From Falsiphaeobacter marinintestinus (GTDB lineage Bacteria; Pseudomonadota; Alphaproteobacteria; Rhodobacterales; Rhodobacteraceae): a stretch of DNA of 64,000 nt. Shown in pieces: positions 34,111 through 42,645 of this stretch (positions are counted from its first letter, which is position 1; each line of letters opens with the position of its first letter). The stretch spans positions 241,260-305,259 of the forward strand of contig NZ_VOGO01000007.1 of NCBI RefSeq assembly GCF_007923355.1, given 5' to 3'. The notes under the pieces were generated by a model that was not told where the DNA came from, ran no database searches, and worked only from the letters and a program-made list of their open reading frames with translations. The translations under genes were made by a program, and so were the position numbers.

Positions 34111-35355
34111 ATGAAACGCTATTCCGCTTTTGCCATCGCCCGCGAAGCACTGAACTATCACACTGGCTGGAGTCGTGCCTGGGCCTCGCCCGAGCCGAAG
34201 AAACGGTATGACGTCGTGATCATCGGTGCCGGTGGCCATGGGCTGGCGACCGCCTATTACCTTGGCAAGAACTTTGGCATCACCAATGTGGCCGTGATTG
34301 AAAAGGGCTGGTTGGGCGGCGGCAACACCGGTCGGAACACCACGATCATCCGGTCAAACTATCTGCAGGATCCCTCGGCGGCGATCTATGAAAAGGCCCG
34401 CTCGCTGTACGAAGACCTCAGCCAGGACATTAACTATAACGTGATGTTCAGCCCCCGCGGCGTGATGATGCTGGCCCAGACCCAGCACGAGATCCGCGGC
34501 TATCAGCGCACAGCCCATGCCAACGCCCTGCAAGGCGTGCAAACCGAATTCATTGGCCCCGAACGTGTCAAGGAACTGGTGCCGATCATCGACATCAACG
34601 GCCCGCGCTATCCCGTTCTGGGGGCGTTGTGGCAGCCGCGCGGCGGCACGGCGCGCCACGACGCCGTGGCCTGGGGCTATGCCCGCGCCTGTTCGGCGAT
34701 GGGCATGGATATCATCCAGCAATGCGAAGTCACTGGCGTGCGTACTGAAAACGGCAAGGTGGCCGGGGTCGACACCACGAAGGGCGCGATTGACTGCGAC
34801 AAGCTGGGCGTGGTCGTGGCAGGCCATTCCGGCGTACTGGCCGAAAAAGCCGGCTTCCGTCTGCCGCTTGAATCGGTGGCGTTGCAGGCACTGGTGTCCG
34901 AACCGATCAAGCCCTGCATGGATGTGGTCGTGATGGCCAACACCGTGCACGGATACATGAGCCAATCCGACAAGGGCGAAATGGTGATCGGCGGCGGCAC
35001 GGACGGTTACAACAATTACACCCAGCGCGGATCGTTCCACCATATCGAAGAAACCGTGCGGGCCCTGATCGAAACCTTCCCGATGATCTCACGTCTGAAA
35101 ATGCTGCGCCAATGGGGCGGTATTGTTGACGTGACCGGTGACCGCTCGCCGATCCTGTCGAAAACGCCGGTCGAGGGCTGTTTCATCAATTGCGGCTGGG
35201 GCACCGGCGGGTTCAAGGCGATCCCGGGCTCAGGCTGGGGTATGGCCGAACTGATGGCCACGGGTCACTCGCCGCTGACCGAGGCGTTCTCGCTGGATCG
35301 GTTCAAAGAGGGCCGGTTCATCGACGAAAGCGTGGCGGCAGGGGTGGCACACTAA
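34111..35355 (+). CDS. soxB: Sarcosine oxidase subunit beta
   Basis: A 414-residue flavoprotein. The FAD-binding motif is VVIIGAGGHGLATAYYLG (about 35-52), and His183 in GGTARHDAVAWGY corresponds to the histidine that binds FMN covalently in heterotetrameric sarcosine oxidase. The C-terminal half has NCGWGTGGFKAIPGSG, also typical. The beta subunit oxidises sarcosine (N-methylglycine) in the cytoplasm, giving glycine, H2O2 and a one-carbon unit passed to tetrahydrofolate. It heads the sox genes, but soxD is 640 bp away. Confidence 0.95.
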   Translation: MKRYSAFAIAREALNYHTGWSRAWASPEPKKRYDVVIIGAGGHGLATAYYLGKNFGITNVAVIEKGWLGGGNTGRNTTIIRSNYLQDPSAAIYEKARSLYEDLSQDINYNVMFSPRGVMMLAQTQHEIRGYQRTAHANALQGVQTEFIGPERVKELVPIIDINGPRYPVLGALWQPRGGTARHDAVAWGYARACSAMGMDIIQQCEVTGVRTENGKVAGVDTTKGAIDCDKLGVVVAGHSGVLAEKAGFRLPLESVALQALVSEPIKPCMDVVVMANTVHGYMSQSDKGEMVIGGGTDGYNNYTQRGSFHHIEETVRALIETFPMISRLKMLRQWGGIVDVTGDRSPILSKTPVEGCFINCGWGTGGFKAIPGSGWGMAELMATGHSPLTEAFSLDRFKEGRFIDESVAAGVAH

Positions 35356-35403
35356 TGGTCAAGCTGCGCAGAGATCTGGAAGCCTTTTCGTTCAGGGAGG
35401 GTT

Positions 35404-35745
35404 TTGGCGTTGCCGTTCTCTGAGCAAATGGCCGACACCATGCGCGCTGATCTGGGTGTCGAGCCGGGGCTGTCGGAAAGGAAGATGTTCGGCGGCCTGT
35501 GCTTCCTGCTCTACGGCAACATGGTCTGTGGTGTCATGAAAGAGGGCGCAATGTATCGTCCGGGAAAAGCGCGCGAAGCCGAAGCGCTTGCCGCAGGGGC
35601 CGCGCCGCTGTCGTTCACCGGGCGCCCGATGGGCGGTATGGTCGAACTCGACACCGGCACCTTTGAAAACGATACCCTACGCGCAAAACTAACCGAGCTC
35701 TCGCTGGCCAACGCCGCCAGCCTGCCACCAAAGGAGGGCCGCTAG
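35404..35745 (+). CDS. TfoX/Sxy N-terminal domain protein
   Basis: A 113-residue protein beginning at a TTG (35404) with GGGAGG just upstream. It has the TfoX N-terminal pattern: GVEPGLSERKMFGGLCFLLYGNMVCGV followed by MYRPGKAREAEAL and FTGRPMGGMVEL. TfoX-N domains occur alone in many alphaproteobacteria; in gammaproteobacteria the full TfoX/Sxy controls competence, but such a role should not be assumed here. It lies between soxB (48 bp) and the remaining sox genes. Confidence 0.85.
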   Translation: MALPFSEQMADTMRADLGVEPGLSERKMFGGLCFLLYGNMVCGVMKEGAMYRPGKAREAEALAAGAAPLSFTGRPMGGMVELDTGTFENDTLRAKLTELSLANAASLPPKEGR

Positions 35746-35756
35746 TGCATGTAAGA

Positions 35757-35942
35757 CTAGTTGTAACCGCTGCGCCCGTCAGTCCGATGCAAAGCCCGCT
35801 CGCGCTCGGCCATCATCTGCGGGCTGATCCGGTCCCGGTTCAAGTCATGTTTCAGAAAAGTTCGCCCGCGCCGACGTTCGAAAAATGCGAATGTTCCACC
35901 GACCGCCAGCAATCCAAGAATGAGAATAACAAATGTCTGCAT
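35757..35942 (-). CDS. Small single-helix membrane protein, unknown
   Basis: A 61-residue frame read from the ATG at 35942 on the minus strand. It has one membrane helix (residues 2-21, MQTFVILILGLLAVGGTFAF) and a basic cytoplasmic tail with ERRRGRTFLKHDLNRD and MMAERERALHRTDGR. The composition and charge distribution look like a real small membrane protein. The plus-strand frame over the same bases looks random. It is wedged between the TfoX gene and soxD, opposite in direction. I do not recognise a family. Confidence 0.5.
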   Translation of the reverse strand: MQTFVILILGLLAVGGTFAFFERRRGRTFLKHDLNRDRISPQMMAERERALHRTDGRSGYN

Positions 35943-35992
35943 GACTTTGACATGGGCCCGCAGACCGCCCAATTCAAGAACGGTGTTGCCAG

Positions 35993-36322
35993 ATGCTGAT
36001 CCTTCATTGCCCCTATTGCGGCGTTGATGCCGACGAAACCGAACTGTCCCCCGGCGGCGAAGCGCACTTGAAACGCTTCGGTCCGGGGTCTTCGGACGAA
36101 GACTTTCAGGACTATCTCTTTGCGCGTGAAAACCCGCGCGGCGTACATTTCGAACGCTGGCGCCATGCGGCAGGCTGCGGCAAGTGGTTTCATGCCGCCC
36201 GTTCCACCGACACGCTTGAAGTGTTCGGCACATATTCGGCCCAGACCACCGAACCGCCAAAAGAGATCTGCGACCGGATTTCGGGCAAGCGCCCGGGCTG
36301 GACCTGGAGGCTGTTCGGCTGA
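35993..36322 (+). CDS. soxD: Sarcosine oxidase subunit delta
   Basis: A 109-residue protein with the delta-subunit zinc site: Cys6 and Cys9 (HCPYCG), His58 and Cys62 (RHAAGCGKWF). It also has the conserved YLFARENPRGVHFERWRH and a C-terminal RPGWTWRLFG. Delta is a structural subunit of the alpha-beta-gamma-delta enzyme. The ribosome site is weak. soxA follows after 61 bp. Confidence 0.95.
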   Translation: MLILHCPYCGVDADETELSPGGEAHLKRFGPGSSDEDFQDYLFARENPRGVHFERWRHAAGCGKWFHAARSTDTLEVFGTYSAQTTEPPKEICDRISGKRPGWTWRLFG

Positions 36323-36383
36323 TGCTTCTTTCTTGTTTCAAATACCCAAATGCCACCTCTGCCACCTGTGAAAGGGCCAGTGA

Positions 36384-39300
36384 ATGAGCACCCGTCTCGC
36401 CAATCAGGGCCGTCTGATCGACCGCTCAAAACCGGTCAAGTTCACCTTCAACGGCAAATCCTTTACGGGCTTTGCCGGCGACACGCTCGCCTCGGCGCTT
36501 CTGGCCAATGACCAGATGCTTGTTGGCCGGTCGTTCAAATACCACCGTCCGCGCGGCATTGTTGCCTCGGGAGCAGAAGAACCCAACGCCCTGCTGGGCC
36601 TGGGCTCTGGCGACCGGTTCGAACCGAACCAGCGCGCCACCACAACCGAATTGTTCGACGGGCTGGAATCCGCCTCGCAAAACCACTGGCCCAGTCTGGA
36701 ATACGACATTGGCGCGGTGAACAAGGCCTTCGCCCGGTTTCTGCCGGCTGGGTTCTATTACAAGATGTTCATCCACCCGCGTCCGTTCTGGAAGCACATT
36801 TATGAACCTTTCATCCGCCAATCCGCAGGTCTGGGCCGGGCCCCGAAAGACCGGGATGCGGATAGGTACGAACATTTCTATGCCTTCACCGATATTCTGG
36901 TGATCGGCGGCGGTGTGGCCGGGTTGCTGGCCGCAAAAACAGCTGCGCAGTCCGGCGCCAAGGTTATGGTGCTGGAACAGACTGCCCATTGGGGTGGCCG
37001 TGCGCCGGTTGATGGCGGCACGGTGAATGGCACAGCCGTTGCGGATTATATCGCGATCCTCGTGACCGAGCTTGAAGCGATGGACAACGTCACCATGCGC
37101 CTGCGCTGCATGGGCGCGGGTGTCTATGATCACGGGTATGCGTTGGGCTATGAACGGGTCACGGACCACGCGCCGTCGTTGGAAGGACCGCGTCATCGCC
37201 TGTGGCGGATCCGGGCCAAGCAGATCATCACGGCGACCGGGGCCATCGAGCGGCCGTTGTCTTTTGCTGGCAATGACGTGCCGGGTGTGATGCTGGCTGC
37301 GGCCATGCGGGACTATGCTGTTAACTATGGCGTGACGCCGGGCGACAAGGTGATCGTCGCCACCAATAATGACGACGCCTATCGCACCGCAATCTGCCTC
37401 AAGGAAATGGGCGTCGATGTGCTGCGTATCCTGGATGCCCGCGATACGGGTGGCGGGGAATTGATGGAACAGGCTCGCGAATTGGGCATCCGTATCGACT
37501 GCGGCCGGGCCATCGGCAAAGTCAGCGGCGGCAAGCGGGTCAAGAAAGTGGCCATCTGTGCACAGGCCGGAACCGGGGCCGCTTTGGAAGAGATCTCGTG
37601 CGATGCGGTCGCCATGTCAGGTGGCTGGTCGCCGGTTGTGCATCTGTGGTCGCATTGCGGCGGCAAGCTGACTTGGGATGACAGTCTGTCTCAGTTCCGT
37701 CCCGATCCAAATCGCCCACCCACCGGAGCAGATGGTCAGGGCTTTGTTGTTCCGGCAGGGACCGCGAACGGCGAAATGCACCTGGGCGAGATCGTGTCTG
37801 ACGCCGTTGCGGCAGGTAAGAAAGCCACGCAGGACGCTGGTTTCAAAGCGAAACGCACTGCCGCACCGCGCGGCGTAGATACTGCTTATGCGCCGATGGA
37901 GCCGGTCTGGCTGATGCCGCGCAATGCGGAAATGGAGTTGCGTACCAAAACCTGGCTGGACTATCAGAACGACGTGAAAGTGTCGGACGTCCAACTGGCT
38001 GCGCGTGAAGGCTACGAAAGTGTTGAGCATACAAAGCGGTACACAACACTGGGCATGGCCACCGATCAGGGAAAACTAAGCAATATCAACGGCCTCGCAA
38101 CGCTTGCGAATGCGCTGGATGCAAAGATTCCGCAGGTCGGCACGACGACGTTTCGCCCGCCGTATACGCCAATTTCAATGGGGTCGATTGGCGGCGAAGC
38201 GCGGGGCGAAGTCTTTCAGCCGATCCGCCGTACGCCAATGCATGACTGGAACGAAGCACACGGCGCGGACTGGGAACCGGTTGGCCAGTGGCGGCGTCCA
38301 TATGCCTATGTCCGTGATGGTGAAACCGTGCATGACGCGGTGATGCGCGAAACCAGGAACGTGCGAGAAGCTGTTGGAATTCTTGACGCTTCGACGCTTG
38401 GGAAGATCGTTGTCAAAGGTCCGGATGCTGGTCGGTTCTTGGACATGATGTACACCAACATGATGTCCAACCTGAAGCCGGGAAAATGCCGCTATGGTCT
38501 GATGTGCAGTGAAAACGGGTTCCTGATCGACGATGGCGTGGTTGCCCGGATCGATGACGACACATGGTTCTGCCACACCACCACAGGCGGGGCCGAGCGG
38601 ATCCATGCGCATATGGAAGAATGGCTGCAGACCGAATGGTGGGACTGGAAGGTCTACGTTGCCAACGTGACCGAACAGTTCGCGCAGATTGCCGTGGTCG
38701 GCCCCAAGGCCCGCGCCGTGCTGGAAAAACTGGGTGGCATGGATGTCGGTAAAGACGATCTGCCGTTCATGGAATGGCGCGATGGCATCTTGGGCGGTTT
38801 TGATGTGCGGATCTATCGGATCTCGTTCTCAGGCGAGCTCAGCTATGAAATCGCCGTTTCAGCAAGCCAGGGGCAGGCGCTTTGGAATGCGCTCAGGTCG
38901 GCGGGCGATGGGTTTGGCATGATGCCTTACGGTACCGAGACACTGCACATTCTGCGCGCCGAAAAGGGCTTTATCATGATCGGGGATGAAAGTGACGGCA
39001 CCGTGATTCCACAGGATCTGGGGCTGAACTGGGCAATCTCGAAAAAGAAAGAAGATTTCCTTGGCAAGCGGGCTCAGCAGCGCAGCCATATGACTGATCC
39101 GACCCGCTGGAAGCTTGTCGGGTTAGAGACCACTGACGGTTCGGTGCTGCCAGACGGCGCCTATGCTGTTGGCGAGGGCGTGAACGCGAATGGCCAGCGT
39201 AATATGGTCGGACGCGTCACATCGACGTATTACTCGCCGAACCTGAACAAGGGGATTGCGATGGGTCTGGTTCTGAATGGCCCTGATCGCATGGGCGAGG

Positions 39301-39395
39301 TGCTGGAATTCCCCGGCACCGATGGCAAGATCTATACCGCAACGATCGTAGACCCGGTGTTCTACGACAAGGACGGGGAAAAGCAGAATGTCTGA
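36384..39395 (+). CDS. soxA: Sarcosine oxidase subunit alpha
   Basis: The 1003-residue product has the usual three parts: a 2Fe-2S-like fold at the start without its cysteines (FTFNGKSFTGFAGDTLASALLAN), an NAD-binding Rossmann domain with DILVIGGGVAGLLAAKTAAQ at about 172-190, and a C-terminal aminomethyltransferase-like domain (from about 610) that binds tetrahydrofolate. The alpha subunit channels the one-carbon unit to folate as 5,10-methylene-THF. It overlaps soxG by eight bases. Confidence 0.96.
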   Translation: MSTRLANQGRLIDRSKPVKFTFNGKSFTGFAGDTLASALLANDQMLVGRSFKYHRPRGIVASGAEEPNALLGLGSGDRFEPNQRATTTELFDGLESASQNHWPSLEYDIGAVNKAFARFLPAGFYYKMFIHPRPFWKHIYEPFIRQSAGLGRAPKDRDADRYEHFYAFTDILVIGGGVAGLLAAKTAAQSGAKVMVLEQTAHWGGRAPVDGGTVNGTAVADYIAILVTELEAMDNVTMRLRCMGAGVYDHGYALGYERVTDHAPSLEGPRHRLWRIRAKQIITATGAIERPLSFAGNDVPGVMLAAAMRDYAVNYGVTPGDKVIVATNNDDAYRTAICLKEMGVDVLRILDARDTGGGELMEQARELGIRIDCGRAIGKVSGGKRVKKVAICAQAGTGAALEEISCDAVAMSGGWSPVVHLWSHCGGKLTWDDSLSQFRPDPNRPPTGADGQGFVVPAGTANGEMHLGEIVSDAVAAGKKATQDAGFKAKRTAAPRGVDTAYAPMEPVWLMPRNAEMELRTKTWLDYQNDVKVSDVQLAAREGYESVEHTKRYTTLGMATDQGKLSNINGLATLANALDAKIPQVGTTTFRPPYTPISMGSIGGEARGEVFQPIRRTPMHDWNEAHGADWEPVGQWRRPYAYVRDGETVHDAVMRETRNVREAVGILDASTLGKIVVKGPDAGRFLDMMYTNMMSNLKPGKCRYGLMCSENGFLIDDGVVARIDDDTWFCHTTTGGAERIHAHMEEWLQTEWWDWKVYVANVTEQFAQIAVVGPKARAVLEKLGGMDVGKDDLPFMEWRDGILGGFDVRIYRISFSGELSYEIAVSASQGQALWNALRSAGDGFGMMPYGTETLHILRAEKGFIMIGDESDGTVIPQDLGLNWAISKKKEDFLGKRAQQRSHMTDPTRWKLVGLETTDGSVLPDGAYAVGEGVNANGQRNMVGRVTSTYYSPNLNKGIAMGLVLNGPDRMGEVLEFPGTDGKIYTATIVDPVFYDKDGEKQNV

Positions 39396-39954
39396 ACCTG
39401 TAAGCGCACTTAGCGGCTCGGCCTTTTGCGGTCTGGTCCGGGTCGAAGACTGCGGGCTGAAGGGCATGATCACCCTACGTGGTGACCTGTCCGCCGCAGC
39501 CGTCAAAAAGGCCGCGACCGGGGTGACAGGTGGCAAGATGCCATCGCCGCTGACCATCGCCAGCGGAAAAACCGGATCCATCGCCTGGATGTCGCCGGAT
39601 GAGGCGCTGGTGATGTGTGACTATGCGGACGCGGGGGCAGCGGTCGGCACGATGACGACGGCGCTGGGAACGACCCACAGCCTCGTTGTGGACGTTTCCG
39701 ATGCGCGCGCGCAGTTTCGCGTAACGGGTCCGGCAGCCCGCGAGGTCATGGCCAAACTGTGCCCGGTGGATTTTGCACCAGGCAGCTTTGAACCCGGCCA
39801 GTTCCGGCGCACGCGCATGGCACAGATTGCGGCGGCCGTTTGGATGGAAGACGAAAACACCTTTTGCGTAATCTGCTTCCGCTCGGTCGCCGAGTACGCA
39901 TTCACCCTTCTCAAAACGGCGGCTGCGTCGGGATCAGCTGTCGACGTTTTCTGA
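39388..39954 (+). CDS. soxG: Sarcosine oxidase subunit gamma
   Basis: A 188-residue protein with the gamma-subunit pattern, similar to the end of T-proteins: MITLRGDLSAAAVKKAATG, IAWMSPDEALVMC, TTHSLVVDVSDARAQFRVTGPAAREVMAKL and FRRTRMAQIAAAVWM. Gamma helps hold the alpha/beta folate-binding cavity together. It is last in the operon. Genes for folate one-carbon enzymes that sometimes follow soxG are not present here. Confidence 0.94.
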   Translation: MSEPVSALSGSAFCGLVRVEDCGLKGMITLRGDLSAAAVKKAATGVTGGKMPSPLTIASGKTGSIAWMSPDEALVMCDYADAGAAVGTMTTALGTTHSLVVDVSDARAQFRVTGPAAREVMAKLCPVDFAPGSFEPGQFRRTRMAQIAAAVWMEDENTFCVICFRSVAEYAFTLLKTAAASGSAVDVF

Positions 39955-40065
39955 TTGATTCAGGTTTGACGCTGACCTGCGTTAATTCGCATTTTGCATT
40001 TGTCGCCATCCAGTTGATAACTGGGTGGCGAATTGCATTGGGGCGGCAAGTAAAGCCCTTTTTCA

Positions 40066-40410
40066 ATGGTGTGCATTTTGTTGGGCGCGGCAGGGACTGC
40101 ATCTGTAATCGCTTATGATTGTGAGTTCACAGACGGGTCGAACGGAGGCGCGGTGCCACTCCGAATTATTCTGGCTGTTGATGATGTAATAAACGCGGCT
40201 TTTACCTTTGGCGTTGTTGCTAAAAAAGTGCATCTCGCACCAGTTCCGGTGGCGGACATTAAGGAAAGTGAAACAGGTCATCGGTTTGATTGGGCGCTGA
40301 AGGGATCAAAAGGACGCAACAGTACCTATGTCATTAGCTATTCGGCGCAGGTGCCTGACTTCAGTGTCGGCGATCTGTTGAGGCAACCTGCCAGGGTTTC
40401 ACAACGATAA
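40066..40410 (+). CDS. Small putative secreted protein, possibly degenerate
   Basis: A 114-residue frame from the ATG at 40066. The first 16 residues are signal-like (MVCILLGAAGTASVIA), followed by YDCEFTDGSNGGAVPL. The middle part has HRFDWALKG and TYVISYSAQVPDF, which resembles the beta-rich layout of the gene 130 bp downstream (YECDADFTG... ISLSW). After residue about 105 the frame ends in RQPARVSQR; a neighbouring frame continues with a Gly-Phe-rich stretch, so a frameshift near 40387-40395 is possible. The function is unknown. Confidence 0.4.
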   Translation: MVCILLGAAGTASVIAYDCEFTDGSNGGAVPLRIILAVDDVINAAFTFGVVAKKVHLAPVPVADIKESETGHRFDWALKGSKGRNSTYVISYSAQVPDFSVGDLLRQPARVSQR

Positions 40411-40538
40411 CAAAGGGTCGGTTAATTCAATTTCGTCGACTATTCTGTTAAACGTTGTTTTGGTTGACCGGCCCTATGAAGATCGGCAATTCAATTTGTC
40501 GAAGTGGTCAGCAGACTATGAAAAAAGTGAGGAAAACG

Positions 40539-41002
40539 ATGCGGTGTTCAAAACTTCTTTTGACCTTGGTATTCGCAGGGGCTGCGTGCTTGTCCTCGAC
40601 CGCTTCGCAGGCGTCTGCAGCGGGACAGATATATGAGTGCGACGCAGATTTTACCGGGGCCAGTGGATACAAAACCAGAGGAATTAAACCCTCATCTTTG
40701 TTTTTTCAGATCATTGAAGGTGCATCGAAAGTTCCGGCGTTAGATCCCCTAACTTTTCGACAAGACAAGATGGCGAGCGCGAAACAGAAGGTCGGTAGTG
40801 ACGGTGTGATATCGTTGTCTTGGAGTTTTCAAATTCCGACAACAGCTGGGTACAGTATGGGGGATCGTTTCGTATCAAATTTGATCCGAAATCCATGACC
40901 GGAACTGTTCGCAGTACATCTCCACCGCGTTTGGTCAACGGTGGTAGCCTAGACGGACTGCTATCGTGCAAGCCTGTCACATCCTTCCCCAAGAAGGCGT
41001 AA
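40539..41002 (+). pseudogene. Small secreted protein gene broken by a frameshift
   Basis: ATG at 40539 with GAGGA upstream starts a signal peptide (CSKLLLTLVFAGAACLSSTASQASA region) and a mature part beginning GQIYECDADFTGASGYKT. In this frame the text runs to 40898 but loses sense after ISLSWSFQ. Another frame from about 40820 continues with EFSNSDNSWVQYGGSFRIKF and KSMTGTV to a stop at 41002. Joining the two frames near 40825 gives one coherent beta-rich product of about 150 residues, so a one-base indel has probably broken the gene. It resembles the upstream small gene, suggesting an old tandem duplication. Confidence 0.5.
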
Positions 41003-41053
41003 CCAGTTTGAATGCAATGCCATGCCGGAATTATGACGTGGCCAATTGAGAGA

Positions 41054-41821
41054 CTACTGTCCCGAAAATAGGAAAGTCGGGAAACGGTCAAGATATCGCG
41101 CATCTGTTACGGAGACCGCTGACACGGGCTTGCCCGTCTCGTCCTGGCATTGGTCGTAGAACGACAACTGTTCGAACAGGTCCGCCATTTGTTTGGCGCG
41201 CGAACCGTCGTCCAGAAAAGGTGCATGGGTGGACAGGAACAGGGCAGGGCGGTTTTCCTTCAACCACGGGATCAGCGTTGGCAGCACCGAGAATTCGGCA
41301 CCTTCGATGTCCATTTTGACCAGCGACACGCCCGACAAGTCGACGGCACCCGCAAACTGCTCCCATCCAAGGGTCAGCACATCATTGCCGCCTCGACCAT
41401 TCGCATTCAGCAGGCTTGTCATGCTGTCGCCAGCCTCGCCCCCGAAGCTGGCCATGCGGGCCACACCGAAGTCTTCAGACAAAGCAGCGGAAAAGGCCGA
41501 GACATTGGTCATCCCGTTCAATTCGATGTTCCAGGCCAGGTGCCGAAAGGCGACCGGATCGGGTTCGAAACACCAGACGTGTCGGGCTTTGCGCGCGCCA
41601 TAAAGTACGGTTGGGCCGATCCAGGCCCCGATGTCGAGATAGTCGTGGTTTTTGTCCAGATGATCGCGCAGGATGGCAAAGGTTTCAGGCTCCCACGTGC
41701 CCGAAGCGGCCTTGTGCCAGAACTTGGAATGATAGGGATCAAGCCGGAATTCTTCGTCTGCCAGCCTGCCTGAAACGTGGCCCCGCATCCGGTATATCGC
41801 TTTTCTCACCCGCGTCAGCAT
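41054..41821 (-). CDS. FkbM family methyltransferase
   Basis: From the ATG at 41821 (GAGG upstream) the product has 255 residues; an extension of 26 codons is open but lacks a ribosome site. The SAM-binding region is DYLDIGAWIGPTVLYGA at about 66-80 with CFEPDPVAFRHLAWNI, and VSLVKMDIEGAEFSVLPTL is the FkbM hallmark. FkbM enzymes methylate hydroxyl groups, often on polysaccharides or secondary metabolites. The target is unknown; no glycan gene is adjacent. Confidence 0.85.
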   Translation of the reverse strand: MLTRVRKAIYRMRGHVSGRLADEEFRLDPYHSKFWHKAASGTWEPETFAILRDHLDKNHDYLDIGAWIGPTVLYGARKARHVWCFEPDPVAFRHLAWNIELNGMTNVSAFSAALSEDFGVARMASFGGEAGDSMTSLLNANGRGGNDVLTLGWEQFAGAVDLSGVSLVKMDIEGAEFSVLPTLIPWLKENRPALFLSTHAPFLDDGSRAKQMADLFEQLSFYDQCQDETGKPVSAVSVTDARYLDRFPTFLFSGQ

Positions 41822-41939
41822 GTCGATTGCCTCATATTCCGGACCTAGATTGATCCTTTTATGGCCATAACCCTTGACCTGCCAGCAGCATCGCCGCATG
41901 TAAATCGGGGAAACGCAACCAATTCAGCAGGGGGCCAAG

Positions 41940-42539
41940 ATGGCTTTTGAACTACCCGATCTTCCTTATGCACATGACGCACTAGCAGCCAAGGGCATGT
42001 CGGCAGAAACGCTGGAATTTCACCACGATCTGCACCACAAGGCTTATGTCGACAACGGCAACAAGCTGATCGCAGGCACCGAGTGGGCCGACAAGTCGTT
42101 GGAAGAGATCATTACCGGCACCTATGACGCCGGCGCCGTGGCGCAGAATGGTATCTTCAACAACATCAGCCAACTTTGGAACCACAACCAGTTCTGGGAA
42201 ATGATGGGCCCGGACGGCAATGCCATGCCGGGTGAGCTTGAAAAGGCGCTGATCGAAAGCTTTGGCTCGGTCGACGAATTCAAGTCGCAGTTTTCGGCTG
42301 CCGGCGCGGGTCAGTTCGGATCGGGCTGGGCCTGGCTGGTCAAAAAGGCCGATGGGGCGCTGGCAGTGACGAAGACAGAGAACGGCGTGAACCCGCTGTG
42401 CTTTGGCCAGACCGCACTGCTGGGCTGTGACGTGTGGGAGCATTCGTATTACATCGATTTCCGCAACAAGCGCCCTGTCTACCTGTCGAACTTCCTCGAC
42501 AATCTGGTGAACTGGGAAAACGTCGCTTCGCGGATGTAA
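41940..42539 (+). CDS. sodB: Superoxide dismutase, Fe type
   Basis: A 199-residue Fe/Mn SOD with metal ligands His (FHHDLHHKAYVDN), His (LWNHNQFWEMM), Asp and His (DVWEHSYYIDFRN). A Gln three residues before the WNH (SQLWNH) is the position of the active-site Gln in Fe-type enzymes, where Mn-type enzymes have Gly, so Fe or cambialistic use is likely. It converts superoxide to H2O2 and O2 in the cytoplasm. Ribosome site AGGGGG. A strong terminator follows within 25 bp. Confidence 0.94.
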   Translation: MAFELPDLPYAHDALAAKGMSAETLEFHHDLHHKAYVDNGNKLIAGTEWADKSLEEIITGTYDAGAVAQNGIFNNISQLWNHNQFWEMMGPDGNAMPGELEKALIESFGSVDEFKSQFSAAGAGQFGSGWAWLVKKADGALAVTKTENGVNPLCFGQTALLGCDVWEHSYYIDFRNKRPVYLSNFLDNLVNWENVASRM

Positions 42540-42563
42540 TCACAGCGTCCGTTCGAATATTGA

Positions 42564-42588
42564 AACGCCCGGGGGGTCCCCGGGCGTT
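42564..42588 (+). terminator. Intrinsic terminator after sodB
   Basis: AACGCCCGGGG and CCCCGGGCGTT form an 11-bp stem with a three-base loop, followed by the T-rich ATTCGTTCT. It may also serve the convergent M10 protease gene. Confidence 0.85.
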
Positions 42589-42645
42589 ATTCGTTCTATG
42601 CGTTCGTTAGCCCAAGGTTCCGGGCGACCCTGAGTTATGAAGCGA

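Noticed and set aside
35745..35999. An 84-codon plus-strand frame between the TfoX-like gene and soxD
   Set aside because: It has no ribosome site and looks random, while the minus-strand frame over the same bases encodes a clear membrane helix with a basic tail.
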